NCBI GenBank assembly: GCA_036925085.1
Contig: JAUPFP010000001.1
Span: 18,847,342-18,911,341 of the forward strand
Source: Brachycybe producta
Lineage: Eukaryota; Arthropoda; Diplopoda; Playtdesmida; Andrognathidae
Direction of reading: 5' to 3'
DNA length: 64,000 nucleotides
Below the pieces are notes generated by a model, which had not been told where the DNA came from, searched no databases, and worked only from the letters and a program-made list of their open reading frames with translations. A program made the translations under genes and the position numbers. Of the stretch, positions 10,442 through 22,100 are shown piece by piece. Every line of letters starts with the position of its first letter. Positions within the stretch are counted from its first letter, which is position 1.

Positions 10442-12136
10442 GAGCTATTCTTCACTAATTCACCCAAAATTTCAAATTTTGTTGCTTGATCATCACAGAT
10501 GTTAATGTAAAAAATCATAACACAACTAGAACATAAAAAAATACTCTAACTTTTTTTGTTTTTAAATCAGGCCATAATTTTTGGAGAATTGGCCCTTTGA
10601 AGTTTCATTGTTTTGCTGAAAATGATGCAAATTCAAAAAATGCTAACTCAAAAACTAATAAAGATAGAAAAATGGTTGATAGCTCAAAATAAACGTCTTA
10701 ACAGTAGGAAGAAAAGTGCACTTAATGATCTTTTCATTATTTTAAAATTTAGGGTGTCAAATTACACAATCAATTTTTAGCATTTTGGTCAAATTTGAAC
10801 CCACTTTAAACCATGTCGAGATCAAAAGTCAGGGTTCATATTTTTTGCAGTTATGCACTTGGGTCTACTGTAGTATGTGGCAATAATACTTTGATTGAAC
10901 TATGACTGCTACATAATAAAAAAATTAGCCAAAACTTCGAAAAAAACAATTTGGGTGACCTTTGACCCCAATTTTCGCCCTGTGGCGGTCCACCTACAAG
11001 AAAACTAATTATGCTATGTGAAAGTTCATTATATTTCCTATCCAGTGATGTAAAAGCCATTAGGTGACAATTTTTCAAAGTTTGGAAAATATTTTTAACT
11101 TTTAATATAAATTGTAACAAAAAATATGTGCATTAAACATATGCAAATTAAAAAACCTGTAGATTACATAAGATATAATACAATACATCAGTGTTTTAAT
11201 GTATAAACTTTTAATTGGTCACTTTTTTAAAAAGGTATAGGTGGAGAGAACTCGTTTTTATGAAAGTCACTAAAATGTGTATACAGTGCATGTACAATAC
11301 ACAGTACATGTATGTGCACTGTATGTATTTTATATGAAAAATGACCAATTGAAAATTTATAAATTAAAAATTGAAATGATTGTGTTTATTGCATTATAGA
11401 TTATGTAATCTACATGTTTTTGAATTTGCATATGTTTAATGCACTTGTTTTTTGTTACAATTTATATAAAAAGGTAAATATATTTTCCAAACTTTGAAAA
11501 ATTGTCACTTCTTCACCTGTAAAATGTCATCTATGGTTTTTACATCAATGGAAAGGAAATTAATGAATTTTCACATAGCATAATTAGTTTTTTTGTAGGT
11601 GGACCACCACAGGGCGAAAATTAGGGTCAAGGGTCACCCAAATTCGTTTTTTTGAAGTTTAGGCTAATTTTTTCATTATGTTGCAGTCATAGTTCAATCA
11701 AAGTAATAGTGAAACATACTAGAGTAGACCCAAGTGCATAACTGCAAAAAATATGAACCCTGACCTTTGACCTCAACACGGCCTAAACCGGGTTCAAATT
11801 TGACCAAAATGCTAAAAATTGAACGTGTAATTTGACACCCTAAATTTTAAAATAATGAAAAGATGATTAAGTACTCTTTTCTTCCCAATATTAAGACGTT
11901 TATTTTGAGCAATCAACCATTGTTTTATCTTTAGTAGTTTCAGAGTTAGCATTTTTTACATTTGCATCATTTTCAGCAAAACAGTTAAACTTCAAAAAGC
12001 CAATTCTCCAAAAATTATGACCTGATTTAAAAACAAAAAAAGTTAGAGTATTTATTATGTTCTAGTTGTGTTGTGATTTTTTAAATTAATATCTGAGATG
12101 ACTGAACAACACCTTTGGGTGAATTAGTGAGGATAT
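10441..12136. repeat. Giant inverted repeat (about 1.7-kb palindrome)
   Basis: Two arms of about 850 bp, roughly nine in ten bases matching by eye, meet head to head around 11,300 with almost no spacer; the centre is acagtgcatgtac...gtacatgtatgtgcactgt. Examples of paired blocks are 10,980-11,060 with 11,560-11,610 (the cgccctgtgg...ccacctac segment) and 10,441-10,560 with 12,045-12,136. Both outer ends abut (TA)n tracts at 10,411-10,440 and 12,134-12,157. It could be a fold-back transposon or a palindromic duplication. No coding sequence is supported inside it. Confidence 0.85.
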
Positions 12137-12157
12137 ATATATATATATATATATATT

Positions 12158-12330
12158 TCAAGAAAGAAAATTAAAATTAAAAAAAGAAATAATTCATTTA
12201 CTCTTTAGATTTCACTTCAAGAAAGAAAATTAAAATTAAAAACAAAAATTCATTTACCCTTTAGATTTCACATCAAGAAAGCAAATTAAAGTTAAAAAAA
12301 ACAATTGATTTACTGTTTAGATTTCACTTC
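12158..12330. repeat. 55-59-bp tandem repeat, 3 units
   Basis: Three diverged tandem units each start tcaagaaagaaaattaaa and end tttagatttcac, immediately outside the right end of the giant palindrome. Related A/T-rich sequence in the opposite orientation lies left of the palindrome at about 10,340-10,410. Confidence 0.8.
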
Positions 12331-12339
12331 ACACACACT

Positions 12340-13600
12340 GACTCTAAAAATAAAAATCACTAACTATATTCTGATTTTTGTCATTTCCTTATCTATAATT
12401 GGTTAATTTGGTTTCTTCTCTAATTGTTTCATTGGTCAATCATATGATTGACATATGGCATTATGTGAATATTATTTGATTGATATTTGAATATTATTAG
12501 ATGATAATTGAAGTTAACTCTTTTAACAGGGGTCAATTTTATATTACCTTTCTTTAAAATTATTTGTATCTTCCTTTCCTGTCACTATATGCAGGTGTTG
12601 TGTATTTCTTTATGTGACTTTAGTATTTGTTAGTACTAGTATCATATTACCTTTCACTTTCTAATTTTTGAATTAAGTTCTTTGTTTATATTATTACCAT
12701 AAGTATTTTTTTACAAGTTTTTCATATCAACAGATGTTTTTACTCGAATTATATTTGACACGCTTTCATTGTTTATTCCTTTTTTATTATTTAATTGTTA
12801 GGTGTTTGCTTTCGATTGTTTATTGCTCTCTATTATTAGTTATGTATGTTAGGTGTTTGTTTTCAGTTTGTTTGTCTTTCTCGTCATAAGATGTATTTCT
12901 ATTTTTTTTTCCAACACCTAACAAACCTAAGGGTGTGCTGGGCGTTTTTAGGTGTTGTGAAATTTTAGATGTCATATTAAATAATTTAATATTTTCATTT
13001 AAATTAAAATCCAAAACAAACAAAACTTTCCTATTACACTAACATTAAACCAGTGGTTCCCAAAGGGTTTGCTGTGAGTTCTGCTAGATGTGCTGTGAGC
13101 AAAAAAGTTTTCGAATCACTATATTACACCAACATTTGCTGAATTGCAGCAGTTGATGTGGCATACACTGCTGGCCTTTTCAGTCTTTTTCACTGCCAAC
13201 ATTTTTATGTACACCAAAAGAATTGTGGTTTATTGAATGCTGTATCTGGTGTAGCTAGCAAATGTTGTCGGTCTAAACATAAATAAAGTATAGCTTTAAT
13301 GTATTGAACAGTAGTTAATATTAAATTCTAATGTGTCATAGGTGTGGACATAGGCTCATGCAATTTTCAGTACAAAGTAACCTTGCATTGCATTTGCATT
13401 ATATTAAACTCCGAATCATGCGTTACCCTTTCAATTGCATTTGTTGTGTTAGTACCGTACTATCTTTTACTTTTTTGAGTATCCATATCTTGTTTTTTAA
13501 AGAGATCATTACTTCCAGAAATATCTTGTCAAAATATTGTCAAGAATTATTCAATGATTACCAAAACGAATTTTAAAATTAAAACAAGTGATTAATATTA
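12340..13600. other. AT-rich intergenic, no gene seen
   Basis: About 1.25 kb of AT-rich DNA. It contains several short gttaggtgtttg repeats at 12,798-12,860 and an inverted aacacctaac...taggtgttg pair at about 12,912-12,960, but no supported exon or bounded element. Confidence 0.5.
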
Positions 13601-13611
13601 TATATATATTT

Positions 13612-13957
13612 TGCCAGGTCTGTGTCTCTGTGTGTCTGTCTACATGTATATATCTTTCTCTCTTTCTGGGATAACGCTGTACAACCATTGAAGCACATCG
13701 GAATTTATATAAATTTGAATAAATGAACCGCTTTTTTTCTCAAGGTCAACTATATGTTGCACCCTTCCCATCCAAGAACCCCATGATATTAAATTGGAGA
13801 GGGGAAAAGGTTGAAAAGTGTAGAGGGGGGAGAGAGAAAAGTGGGAGGGGGTGACGAAAATTGAAATGAAAGGAGTAAAAAAAGGAAAAAACGACGCGCA
13901 TGCGCACAATTGTCTGTTAATTTTGCTCCCGTCATTTATGACGGGTTACCCCACTAA
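13612..13957 (+). mobile_element. Non-autonomous Helitron, copy 1
   Basis: The 3' end has the hairpin CCCGTCATTTATGACGGG, then TTACCCCACTAA, and is followed by T. The 5' end is tGCCAGGTCTGTGT, corresponding to TCCCAGGTCTGTG in the two other copies. A hairpin a few bases before a CTRR end, and insertion between A and T without duplication, are the Helitron hallmarks. The 346-bp copy has a purine-rich internal tract and no coding capacity. Confidence 0.75.
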
Positions 13958-14084
13958 TAATTTAAAAAATTAAAAATCAGTTGACTTCATATAAATGAAC
14001 TTTTATCAGATAGATGCCCCACCAAACAACAGACATTTGCAACAACCCCCCAAAGTCTACTCCTCTACTTGAATTCTGATGTGT

Positions 14085-14180
14085 TGTCACCAGCTCACAT
14101 TACTTTCATTTGAATGGTCCATGAATTTAATATTTGAATTATTCTACATGAAAGGTTGTATTGAGTTGAATATGAATAGG
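14085..14180. repeat. Left arm of inverted pair with 16,035-16,190
   Basis: The block ctcacattactttcatt...tgagttgaatatgaataggg matches the reverse complement of 16,035-16,190, with the best-conserved end gttgaatatgaatagggaat. The two arms bracket the last exon of TTC5. Either this is a 2.1-kb element that captured the exon, or two oppositely oriented copies of one MITE. Confidence 0.6.
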
Positions 14181-14188
14181 GAATACAG

Positions 14189-14300
14189 CAGTGTCATAGC
14201 TAGGCTTGGTTGTGCCCCCGCCACATAAAACGTTGCGCCCCCCAGGGCCGCTTAAAACTTTTTGCCCCCTTTACCTCCCCCTCCACTTATCACTCATACT
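14189..14300. repeat. hAT-like terminal fragment
   Basis: CAGTGTCATAGCTAGGCTTG followed by tgtgcccccgcc resembles the common hAT end CAGNGGCGTAGCTAGG...TGCCCCC. No partner end or duplication was found, so only a fragment. Confidence 0.35.
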
Positions 14301-14639
14301 GGGGGGCTATTGATGAACGGCAGAACAGTAGAAACAGTCGGAAGGTTAGGCTTGTTGCTGGGGGTCTGGGGTATTTAAATCAAATTTGTCCATTTTTCCG
14401 ACCGTTCCTCGACAACTTAATTTTACCAAACCTTCGGCCTGTTCCTAGTATTTTTCTGACAGTTTGTATCGTTGTTCGGACCGTTCACCAAAATAACACC
14501 TCTCCTAAAAAAATTTCTATGCGCCATAAACGAAATGAAAGTCGATTTATTTTCGAAAATAACTGAATAAATTAAGCGAGTGATTCGGAATCCCTTGTTT
14601 AATTTATTCAATTATTTTTGAAAAGGTCGTTTGGTGACT

Positions 14640-14790
14640 CAGGAAAAGTCACTTCATTTTCAAGTTTTTTTATGGTTTTATTGACTTATTTTAAAATTTA
14701 TAAAATTGTTTTAACAATCGTTGGGTAAGTCTTGACAATATTTTGAAAAGAAATTTCTGGAGGTAATGGTCTTTTTAAATGCACTTCGGT
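14640..14790. repeat. Direct repeat, copy 1 (partner 16,220-16,380)
   Basis: Shares caatcgttgggt...aagtctt-acaatatttt and gaaatttctggaggt(a/g)atgg with 16,220-16,380 in the same orientation. This copy lies in what should be the 3' untranslated region of TTC5; the partner lies in intron 8. Confidence 0.7.
14677..14682 (-). promoter_or_regulatory. Candidate TTC5 poly(A) signal
   Basis: AATAAA on the minus strand, about 295 bases after the TTC5 stop codon. It is the first canonical hexamer I see downstream; actual use is inferred. Confidence 0.35.
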
Positions 14791-14975
14791 ATAAAAATAA
14801 TCTGAAGGGCCATTAAATGCAAACATAATTATAAGTAAAAATACGAAATGTAAAGTTGAAAACCTTTTTTCTTTAAGTTCGAGATTCAATTATCAAATAC
14901 ATTTCCTTCTCATAACAATAAAAAAATTAATAACAACAAAAAAACAAGTAGCATTATATTCTCTGATGTATAACA

Positions 14976-15237
14976 TCACTGGCTTTTTGTAAATCCGATC
15001 TCGGACGGAGCGTGTTTATCCAATCCGAATTTCTTTCCATTAACTACAAGTACCATCGGACTGTCGACACGAATGTTGCGATAGTTTACAATGATTCCAT
15101 TGTGATTAACATCGACCAGTTGCACAAATGGTTCCGGAATGGCCACAGAATCCCCGATGATAACACCTTGGCCCTGAGCCAAATTGTACACGGTAACTGA
15201 GTAACACTCCAAACTTTGGTCGACTATACAGAATGTA
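14976..15237 (-). CDS. TTC5: TTC5 exon 9 (terminal)
   Basis: Follows acceptor ttcttcag and opens in phase 2, so the codon split with exon 8 gives F366. It encodes the second half of the OB-fold, including GVIIGDSVAIPEP and DSPMVLVVNGKK, and ends FTKSQ-stop. Human TTC5 has GVLIGDSVAIPEP and LLLVVNGKPQ at the matching places. Confidence 0.95.
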
Positions 15238-18200
15238 CTGAAGAAGAAAAAAAAGTTAAGTTTTGAGTAATTGATGATAATATTAACAGCTTTGAAAAGA
15301 CTGATTAGCATTAGCTGACAGTCTTTGTATCACTCAAATGAATTTACATTTCCGAGTTATAAACATCACAATAACTATGGAAAAATTGAAAGTGCTTTCG
15401 GCACTAAAAGAGTAATGGAATCACGTAAGCGTTATTAAGATAATATCATGTTGATATCTTTACAAAATAATTAATCATTTTGAAACGACAATGAAAGACG
15501 TGTTTTTCGACAATGTTTCGACAATTATGTCCCAAATTGATAAGAAAAATGAAATTCTAGAATTTGAAATTCACATAAGCAATTTATTTTCGAAGATATA
15601 ACAACGTGAAACGTAACTTCATTTACTTTTCTTCTTTTAGAGACCATAATCCCTAGGAATTTTTTTTATTCAAATATTGTCGAAACTTAACCTAACGATT
15701 GCTAAATACTTTTTTTAATGAAGTGTATTTTCATGAGTCGCCAAACAACAGTATATTAAATTTAAAAAAAAACTAAAAGACTACCCCTCCACCCCTTTTA
15801 TGAGGACCAGCAATTTCTAATTGGTTTGTGATGTGGTCTGACGTCACATGCCGTGCCATTTTCAATTTCCAATTCGTTGATATTTGGTCTGACGCTCATA
15901 AAAGGGTGGGGGGCAAACGACTGTGCCTGTTCGACTCAGTCGCCAATGTTGTCACCTGATATTTCCATATTTCCTTAATGAAATACATATGTATTTCATT
16001 AAGGAAATATGGAAATATCAGAGAATACATATGTATTCCCTATTCATATTCAACTCAGTACTACCTTCCAATCAGCTCGAGAGCCATGTACCAGGTAGGA
16101 GAGTTCAAATATCAAAGCCTAGTACTCTTGATATCAATAGGGAAAACATGTATTTGAATATGGAATTAAAAGTAATGTGAGTTGAACAATATCACCATCT
16201 ACAATTTCTAAATAGATCTTTTGGTTTTTTATTGCCAATGACTTTTGTTTTTTAAATTATATTAATGATTTAACTTTTTATTTTAAAAATCATTTTGGCA
16301 ATCGTTGGGTGCATGTAAGTCTTCACAATATTTTACGAAGAAATTTCTGGAGGTGATGGTCTCTTTTAAACACTTTCAATTTCATTGGAAATGTGGAACA
16401 ACCAGAGTACACATTCTGGGCTCTACAAGATAACAGAGGAGTTATGAACCACCTTCGAGTGGGGCAAACTAAAATTGTAGCGCACCCACCAGAGGTGGGA
16501 TACGGTTTATTTTATTTTCCGTCCTTCACGCAAGGAAAAACAAAAAATCTCGTTTGGCGCACCCCCTGGCATCCTGCTCGAGGCAGAGAATCCACTGTGC
16601 CCGGTCAGATCCGGCCGTTCCTTGCACAGGACTTTATGGGCAATTGTTCAATTATACGCTATCCGAAATCACTTCAGCTTGTTGTAAACTAATTCTGAAA
16701 CTGCACTGGATACTATAATGTTGCAGTAAGGTCAAGAAATAATTTTAATCTCTCAATTAAACAAAAAAGTTATTCATTTTAAAGGTCTTTGTCACAGTTT
16801 TTTTTTTCCAAATTAACAATAACAGAAAAAAAAATAACTTTTATTTTTGATAATTGAGAAATATAAATTGTGTCTTTACCTTGCCACAACATCATAGTAG
16901 TCATTGCAAGTAAGTTGAAGGTTAGGGGACCCGTTGCTCTTGAAGGCCTGTGCAAAAGTTTAAAAAAAATTTAAATTGTATAAATTTTCTCATTATGTAC
17001 AAAAGAAAAATGTTTGCACTTTTCAATCGCATTCATAACTTTCTTTTTCTAAAAAGACATAACGAACACTTGAAAACTTGTAAAGGCGCATAAACTATTT
17101 GTCTTTAGGCCTAGCTAGAGCTCAATGAAACACTCAGAAATGATAGTTTTTGGAAGTTTTTCTTCCGAAAACTGCTGTTTCAGAGTGGAAACTCTTGGAT
17201 TACTCCGAGAAAAAAAAGCTCTGAAATACAATAGGGAATCCAGGAAAATACAACACTGCAGACAGCAACATAGGGATTTACACAATTGCTTTTGTTTTCA
17301 GAGTTTTCATTATGCTATAGGCTACATATTATTTTCTGAGTTTCATTTTGTGGAATTTATGTTTTTGGAATATTTCTTCAGAGTTTTTTTCATTGAGCTC
17401 TAGCAAGGCCTTTTCTACAACTTTATTGCACCTGGGTGCTGTAGCGGTGCCAATATTTAGTAAGAATAGATAACATACTATGCTAAAGGCAATTCGACGG
17501 GCTGAGAAACATACTGGTGTGTGTCAACAAAAATAAATTGAGTTACAAAATGATTTCACTTCTCAACAAGTTGAATTTGTAGATAACATGAAACAAATGT
17601 TATTATCTGCTGATTAAAGAGAGTTGTTGTGATGTGAAATCATTGGTTTAACTCAATTGTTTATTTTTTCGGGACTGGCTCACTAGTAACTACAGCTACC
17701 AGGGTCACTACAGCTACCAAAAAATATAGGCCTTTTTATTTATCAATACGTTTAGTTTAGATTATATTCGGTTCAGTTAGGTTTCATTATGTTCGATTAG
17801 GTTTCAATATGTTCGGTTAGGTTTGGTTAGGTTCGGTTAGGTTTGGTTAGGGTCGGTTAGGTTTGGTTAGGATCGGTAAGGTTCGGTTAGGTTTGGTTAG
17901 GATCCGTTAGGTTCGGTTTGGTTAGGATCGGTTAGGTTCGGTTTGGTTAGGATCGGTTAGGTTCGGTTTGGTTAGGATCGGTTAGGTTCGGTTAGTATGG
18001 GTACTTTTTGGTTAGGATCGTTAAGGTTCGGTTAGGTAAGGTTCGGTAAGGTTTCATTAGGTAAGGTTCGGTTAGGTTAGGGAGAAAGGGTTATTTTTTT
18101 AGCTGTAGTGACGAGAAAGTGATAAAAAAAAGGTCTATATTTTTCCCCCTATTTTTTGGTAGCTGTAGTGACCCTTTTGATGAACAAAAGGTCTATATAT

Positions 18201-19028
18201 TTTTTTGGTAGTTGTAGTGACCCAAGTAGCTGTTCTCCCCTTAGTAGCGCTTGTGAGCCTTGGTAGCTGTAGTGACCCCCAACCATTTTTTCATATTCAC
18301 CAATATGATTCTCAACCCTTCATTTTACATAGGAGGTAACATTGCTGAAAACACGTGTTATTAACAATAACAATGTTTTTAACAAATATTAACAACCAGC
18401 CTATTAAATGCCAATAACTTTTATCCACATTTGTTGATACAATTTGCTATTAACATTGTTAATAGTCTCGAGAAATGTTAATATTTTTCTATTAACTTTT
18501 GTCAATAACATTTGTTTTCAGAATTTTTCCATTAACATGTCGATAATATTGTTGCTAACTTTGTTAATAGCAGACATTTTGCGACCGCTCTGGAGGCAGT
18601 TCTGATAAAAAAAAATGTTGATAAAATGTTACTAGCAAGGTATTTCCATTGTCAACACTGTTAATAACATTCTACGCGTGGATCAGTGTCGTGGATTAGC
18701 ATTTTGTTATAGACATTTACTAAGGTTGTACGGAGCCGATTTTGCCGAACCGATTTCTGCCGATTTACTGCTAATCGGCAAAAATCGGACCGACGAACAA
18801 ATGTTACCCAATTTCCGATCATTAACGCCCTCAGCAATTAGGTCTGCTCTCGGATAAAAAGGCAGTGGTGGAGGGTCAAATCTATTTATTACCAACTTTA
18901 TCACTAATTCATCTTTAAAAGGAATTTGTTGTCTTGCCATTGCTTTGTAAACTCGAAAAATAATAATATAAAAATTTAAATTTTGTGATTTCCCGTTTTG
19001 CTCAAATCTCACTTGGTCTAAGCAGCTT

Positions 19029-19119
<91 letters not shown>

Positions 19120-22100
19120 GGGAGTGGAACAATTGCCTTCCCCCAGCTTGTATGCCTGTGCGTACAGCCTACACTTTCTGTACCAGAAATCGGCCGTAAA
19201 ACTCCAGCAGCAAAAATCGGTAGTGAAAATCGGCATCATCGGCTCGGTTAAATCGATCGGCATGACAATTTTTTTGTGTGATCGGTACAGCCTTCAGTTA
19301 CATCGGTACCGCCATTTATACATCGGTACCGCCACTTATACAAAAACAGTAAACAAATTATTAATTAACATGATTATTTGTTATTAACATAGTTCTACTA
19401 ACAATGTTTTTGCTATTTCTTCAGTGTTAATTTACCATAAGGGGTTTGAAAAAAACACAAAAGACAATAAAATGCCAATAATTTTAGTGTGAAGCCCAAG
19501 CACCAAAAAGCCTAGAGGCCGTGCTTCGCTTAATGTGGCTCTATATGCCCCCTTCGATTGCAAATTGTTTGCTCCCACAAGCTTCTTAATGTTGTTTTTA
19601 GTATTCAAAATATGATTGGGGGGGTCTAGTAACAAAACAATCGCGACATCCAAGAAGCATCTATTAGCTCAATACTAAAATAGCTAAAATAAAACGAGAA
19701 AATGGAACTATTTTAGGAAGACCTCACTTCGACGCTGCACGGTATAAGGGCCTGTTTAATGACCGATATAGGGGCGCTGACATCTTTAACACTATTACCG
19801 TTTGCAAAAAAAAATTTTAAAAATATTTCTAACGACTTAATTAAAATAAAAACGGTATGTCATGATTTTAAAAAAAATGAACTTCATTTCCTAATCTATA
19901 GCATTCTGTTTAAACGCACTCACAAGAGGAGTAAAAGCCTGACTCAATAGACCCTACAACTGGGCTTCTCTCACAGATATATTTTTCCATTGGGTCGTCT
20001 AGTAAAAGAAAAAGATAACCGATCCAATGGAAAAAGATTCCAAAGTTGTGTATATGATCGGACTTTTTCTTCTCTTGTGAGCGTTTTCTTGGAATTTCAA
20101 CAAATTATGAAGGCAAATTATTTTATTTTCTTAATCATGACATACCTTTTATATTTTATAAGTCGCTAGAAATATATATTTTTTTTAAAACAGTTTTTCG
20201 CAAACGATAATAGTTTTAACAATGTCAGCACCCCAATATCGCCCCAAAGTTATAAAAGCCCATATATCGCTCCATTGACGTCCGTCGTGCTTTTTCCCAT
20301 CCTCTTCACTATTGTTCTTTGAACGTCACTACATCCATACACAGTTGCTAATGCGAATCAATCAACAAATAAGGTAACAAAACAAAAGAACATACAATGG
20401 AATCGGATCTTCCGAAGAGACTTGGCAAACAACTTTTCCAATTATGACCTTTTCGGCATTCATTCCCGGTTGCAGGGAATTTAACGGGACGTTTGCTAAA
20501 ACAACGCTTCTTCCTCCCGAAGCAACAAACTTTCCTCCACCATAAGGTCCCAAATCTTTCAAAGGATTCGATAACAAACTGGTAAAGTTTTGCAATCGTT
20601 TCGGTTTCAGCTGACCCTAACAAAGAAAAATTAAGAAATGTAAACTTTTCATTGCTGTTAAGTCGGTGTAATATGACAAGAGTTCAAATGAAAACCTTAT
20701 TAATGATGAGATTTTTAACTTTTTGTAAATATAACACAAGATCCCGTTCCTTGGATTTTGGAGCTTCCCACGAGTAATCCAGCAATTGCGACTGTACGAA
20801 ACCTTCCAATGCATCCTGATACTCTTCTTCGTATTTCAGTGCCTATAGTAATTATTAGAATCCTTTGAAATGGTGCGGAATGTACAGAATGTCATAAAAC
20901 AGCTTACAATTGAACGGTTGTAGTGAAGATCGGGTTGGGTACGAGCAGTTTGATCTTTATTCTAAAACAGTAAAAAGAAAATAAACGGTTCCAAAAGATT
21001 CAATGCAGGCGCATTTAGAGTGTGGCCAAATGTTTTCAGAATTAGGTGTAATTGGATTTTCAGATCATTATGTCATTTAAGGTGTGACCATTAGGTTTTT
21101 AGTTACAAATCGTGCCAGTAGTATAGGAAAAGTCATTTCTGGGTCACTTTCTCCCATAGACTACTATAGAGCACGCATTTTCAGTACCACATTCCAATGT
21201 CACTTTTCCACACCGCATTCCAATGTCGCCTCAAGTGTAGCAGCCATAATTATAAAGAGAAAGAAATAAAACAATCGGCTAAACTATAATTCATTCAAGC
21301 GTAGCAGCCAATGCCAATTCATTATATAATAATACAGTGTTAAATTGCTGGAGAAAAAAATTGTTGTTCTCACCTATTTTTTAATTCTCATTGTTTCTAG
21401 TTTTTAATTATATTGAGAAATAAATAAAAAAATTGGCTGAATTATAATAGAGGTTGACTATTTCATATGGATGAGATTGTATCTTCTAGATTAGCCTTTC
21501 TACCTTATCAAGGCCATCCACTTTCTAAGGAGCTCTTAGTTTTTATTCAATGTGGATAGCTTTCCCGAATGAGAAGGCAGTATTCAACATTCAGGTTTCT
21601 ACTAAAATTACCATTGATGTGTTTCGTATGGCCAAACAATTGTGCGAAAGTGTGAATTCGAACTTTTCACGAAAGATTTATGAACTCGCTGAACAAGCTC
21701 GAAATAAAGATATTCAAGCCTTTGAATTCATAGCAACAACTTTAAAAACAGTTTCAAATTTGAACCAAGAATTAACCTTGTTGGACGAAGTTTATCGAGG
21801 ATCACCTTCATTCGGTAAAATTAGTGGCGTACGCACTCGTCCTCCAACTGGCAAGATCTGGATTCGAGGAAGCAACGGCAGTGCATATTAGCGAATACGT
21901 GTTCAAATCATTAGCATCGTGGCTTCAAGATAATGGATCATAAGAGGCCATGTATGATGTCTGCACATCTCCTCAGGCCCCTGCGAGTCATTTTGTTCAT
22001 GTGGTTCCACAATTACTAATGATTAGCACCTTGTTTTACTTATTATTACAGATGCAATAAAATGGAGTACGAGCATTCCTCGGTCAAATTTCTTGATTCC

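Noticed and set aside
16393-16692. 99-residue plus-strand frame in TTC5 intron 8
   Set aside because: Slightly GC-richer sequence but no recognisable domain, splice support or family; probably part of an unidentified repeat.
17760-18085. Interstitial telomere
   Set aside because: Units are mostly GGTTAGGTTTGG/GGATCGG mixtures, not pure TTAGG, and the array is enclosed by inverted repeats of a dispersed element.
18985-19251. Arg-Glu repeat protein (and Leu-Ser repeat on the other strand)
   Set aside because: Produced entirely by the (GA)n microsatellite; no flanking coding signal.
20348-20623. 91-residue minus-strand frame with several cysteines over TTC5 exon 8
   Set aside because: It is an out-of-phase shadow of exon 8; the other frame carries clear TTC5 similarity and correct splice phases.
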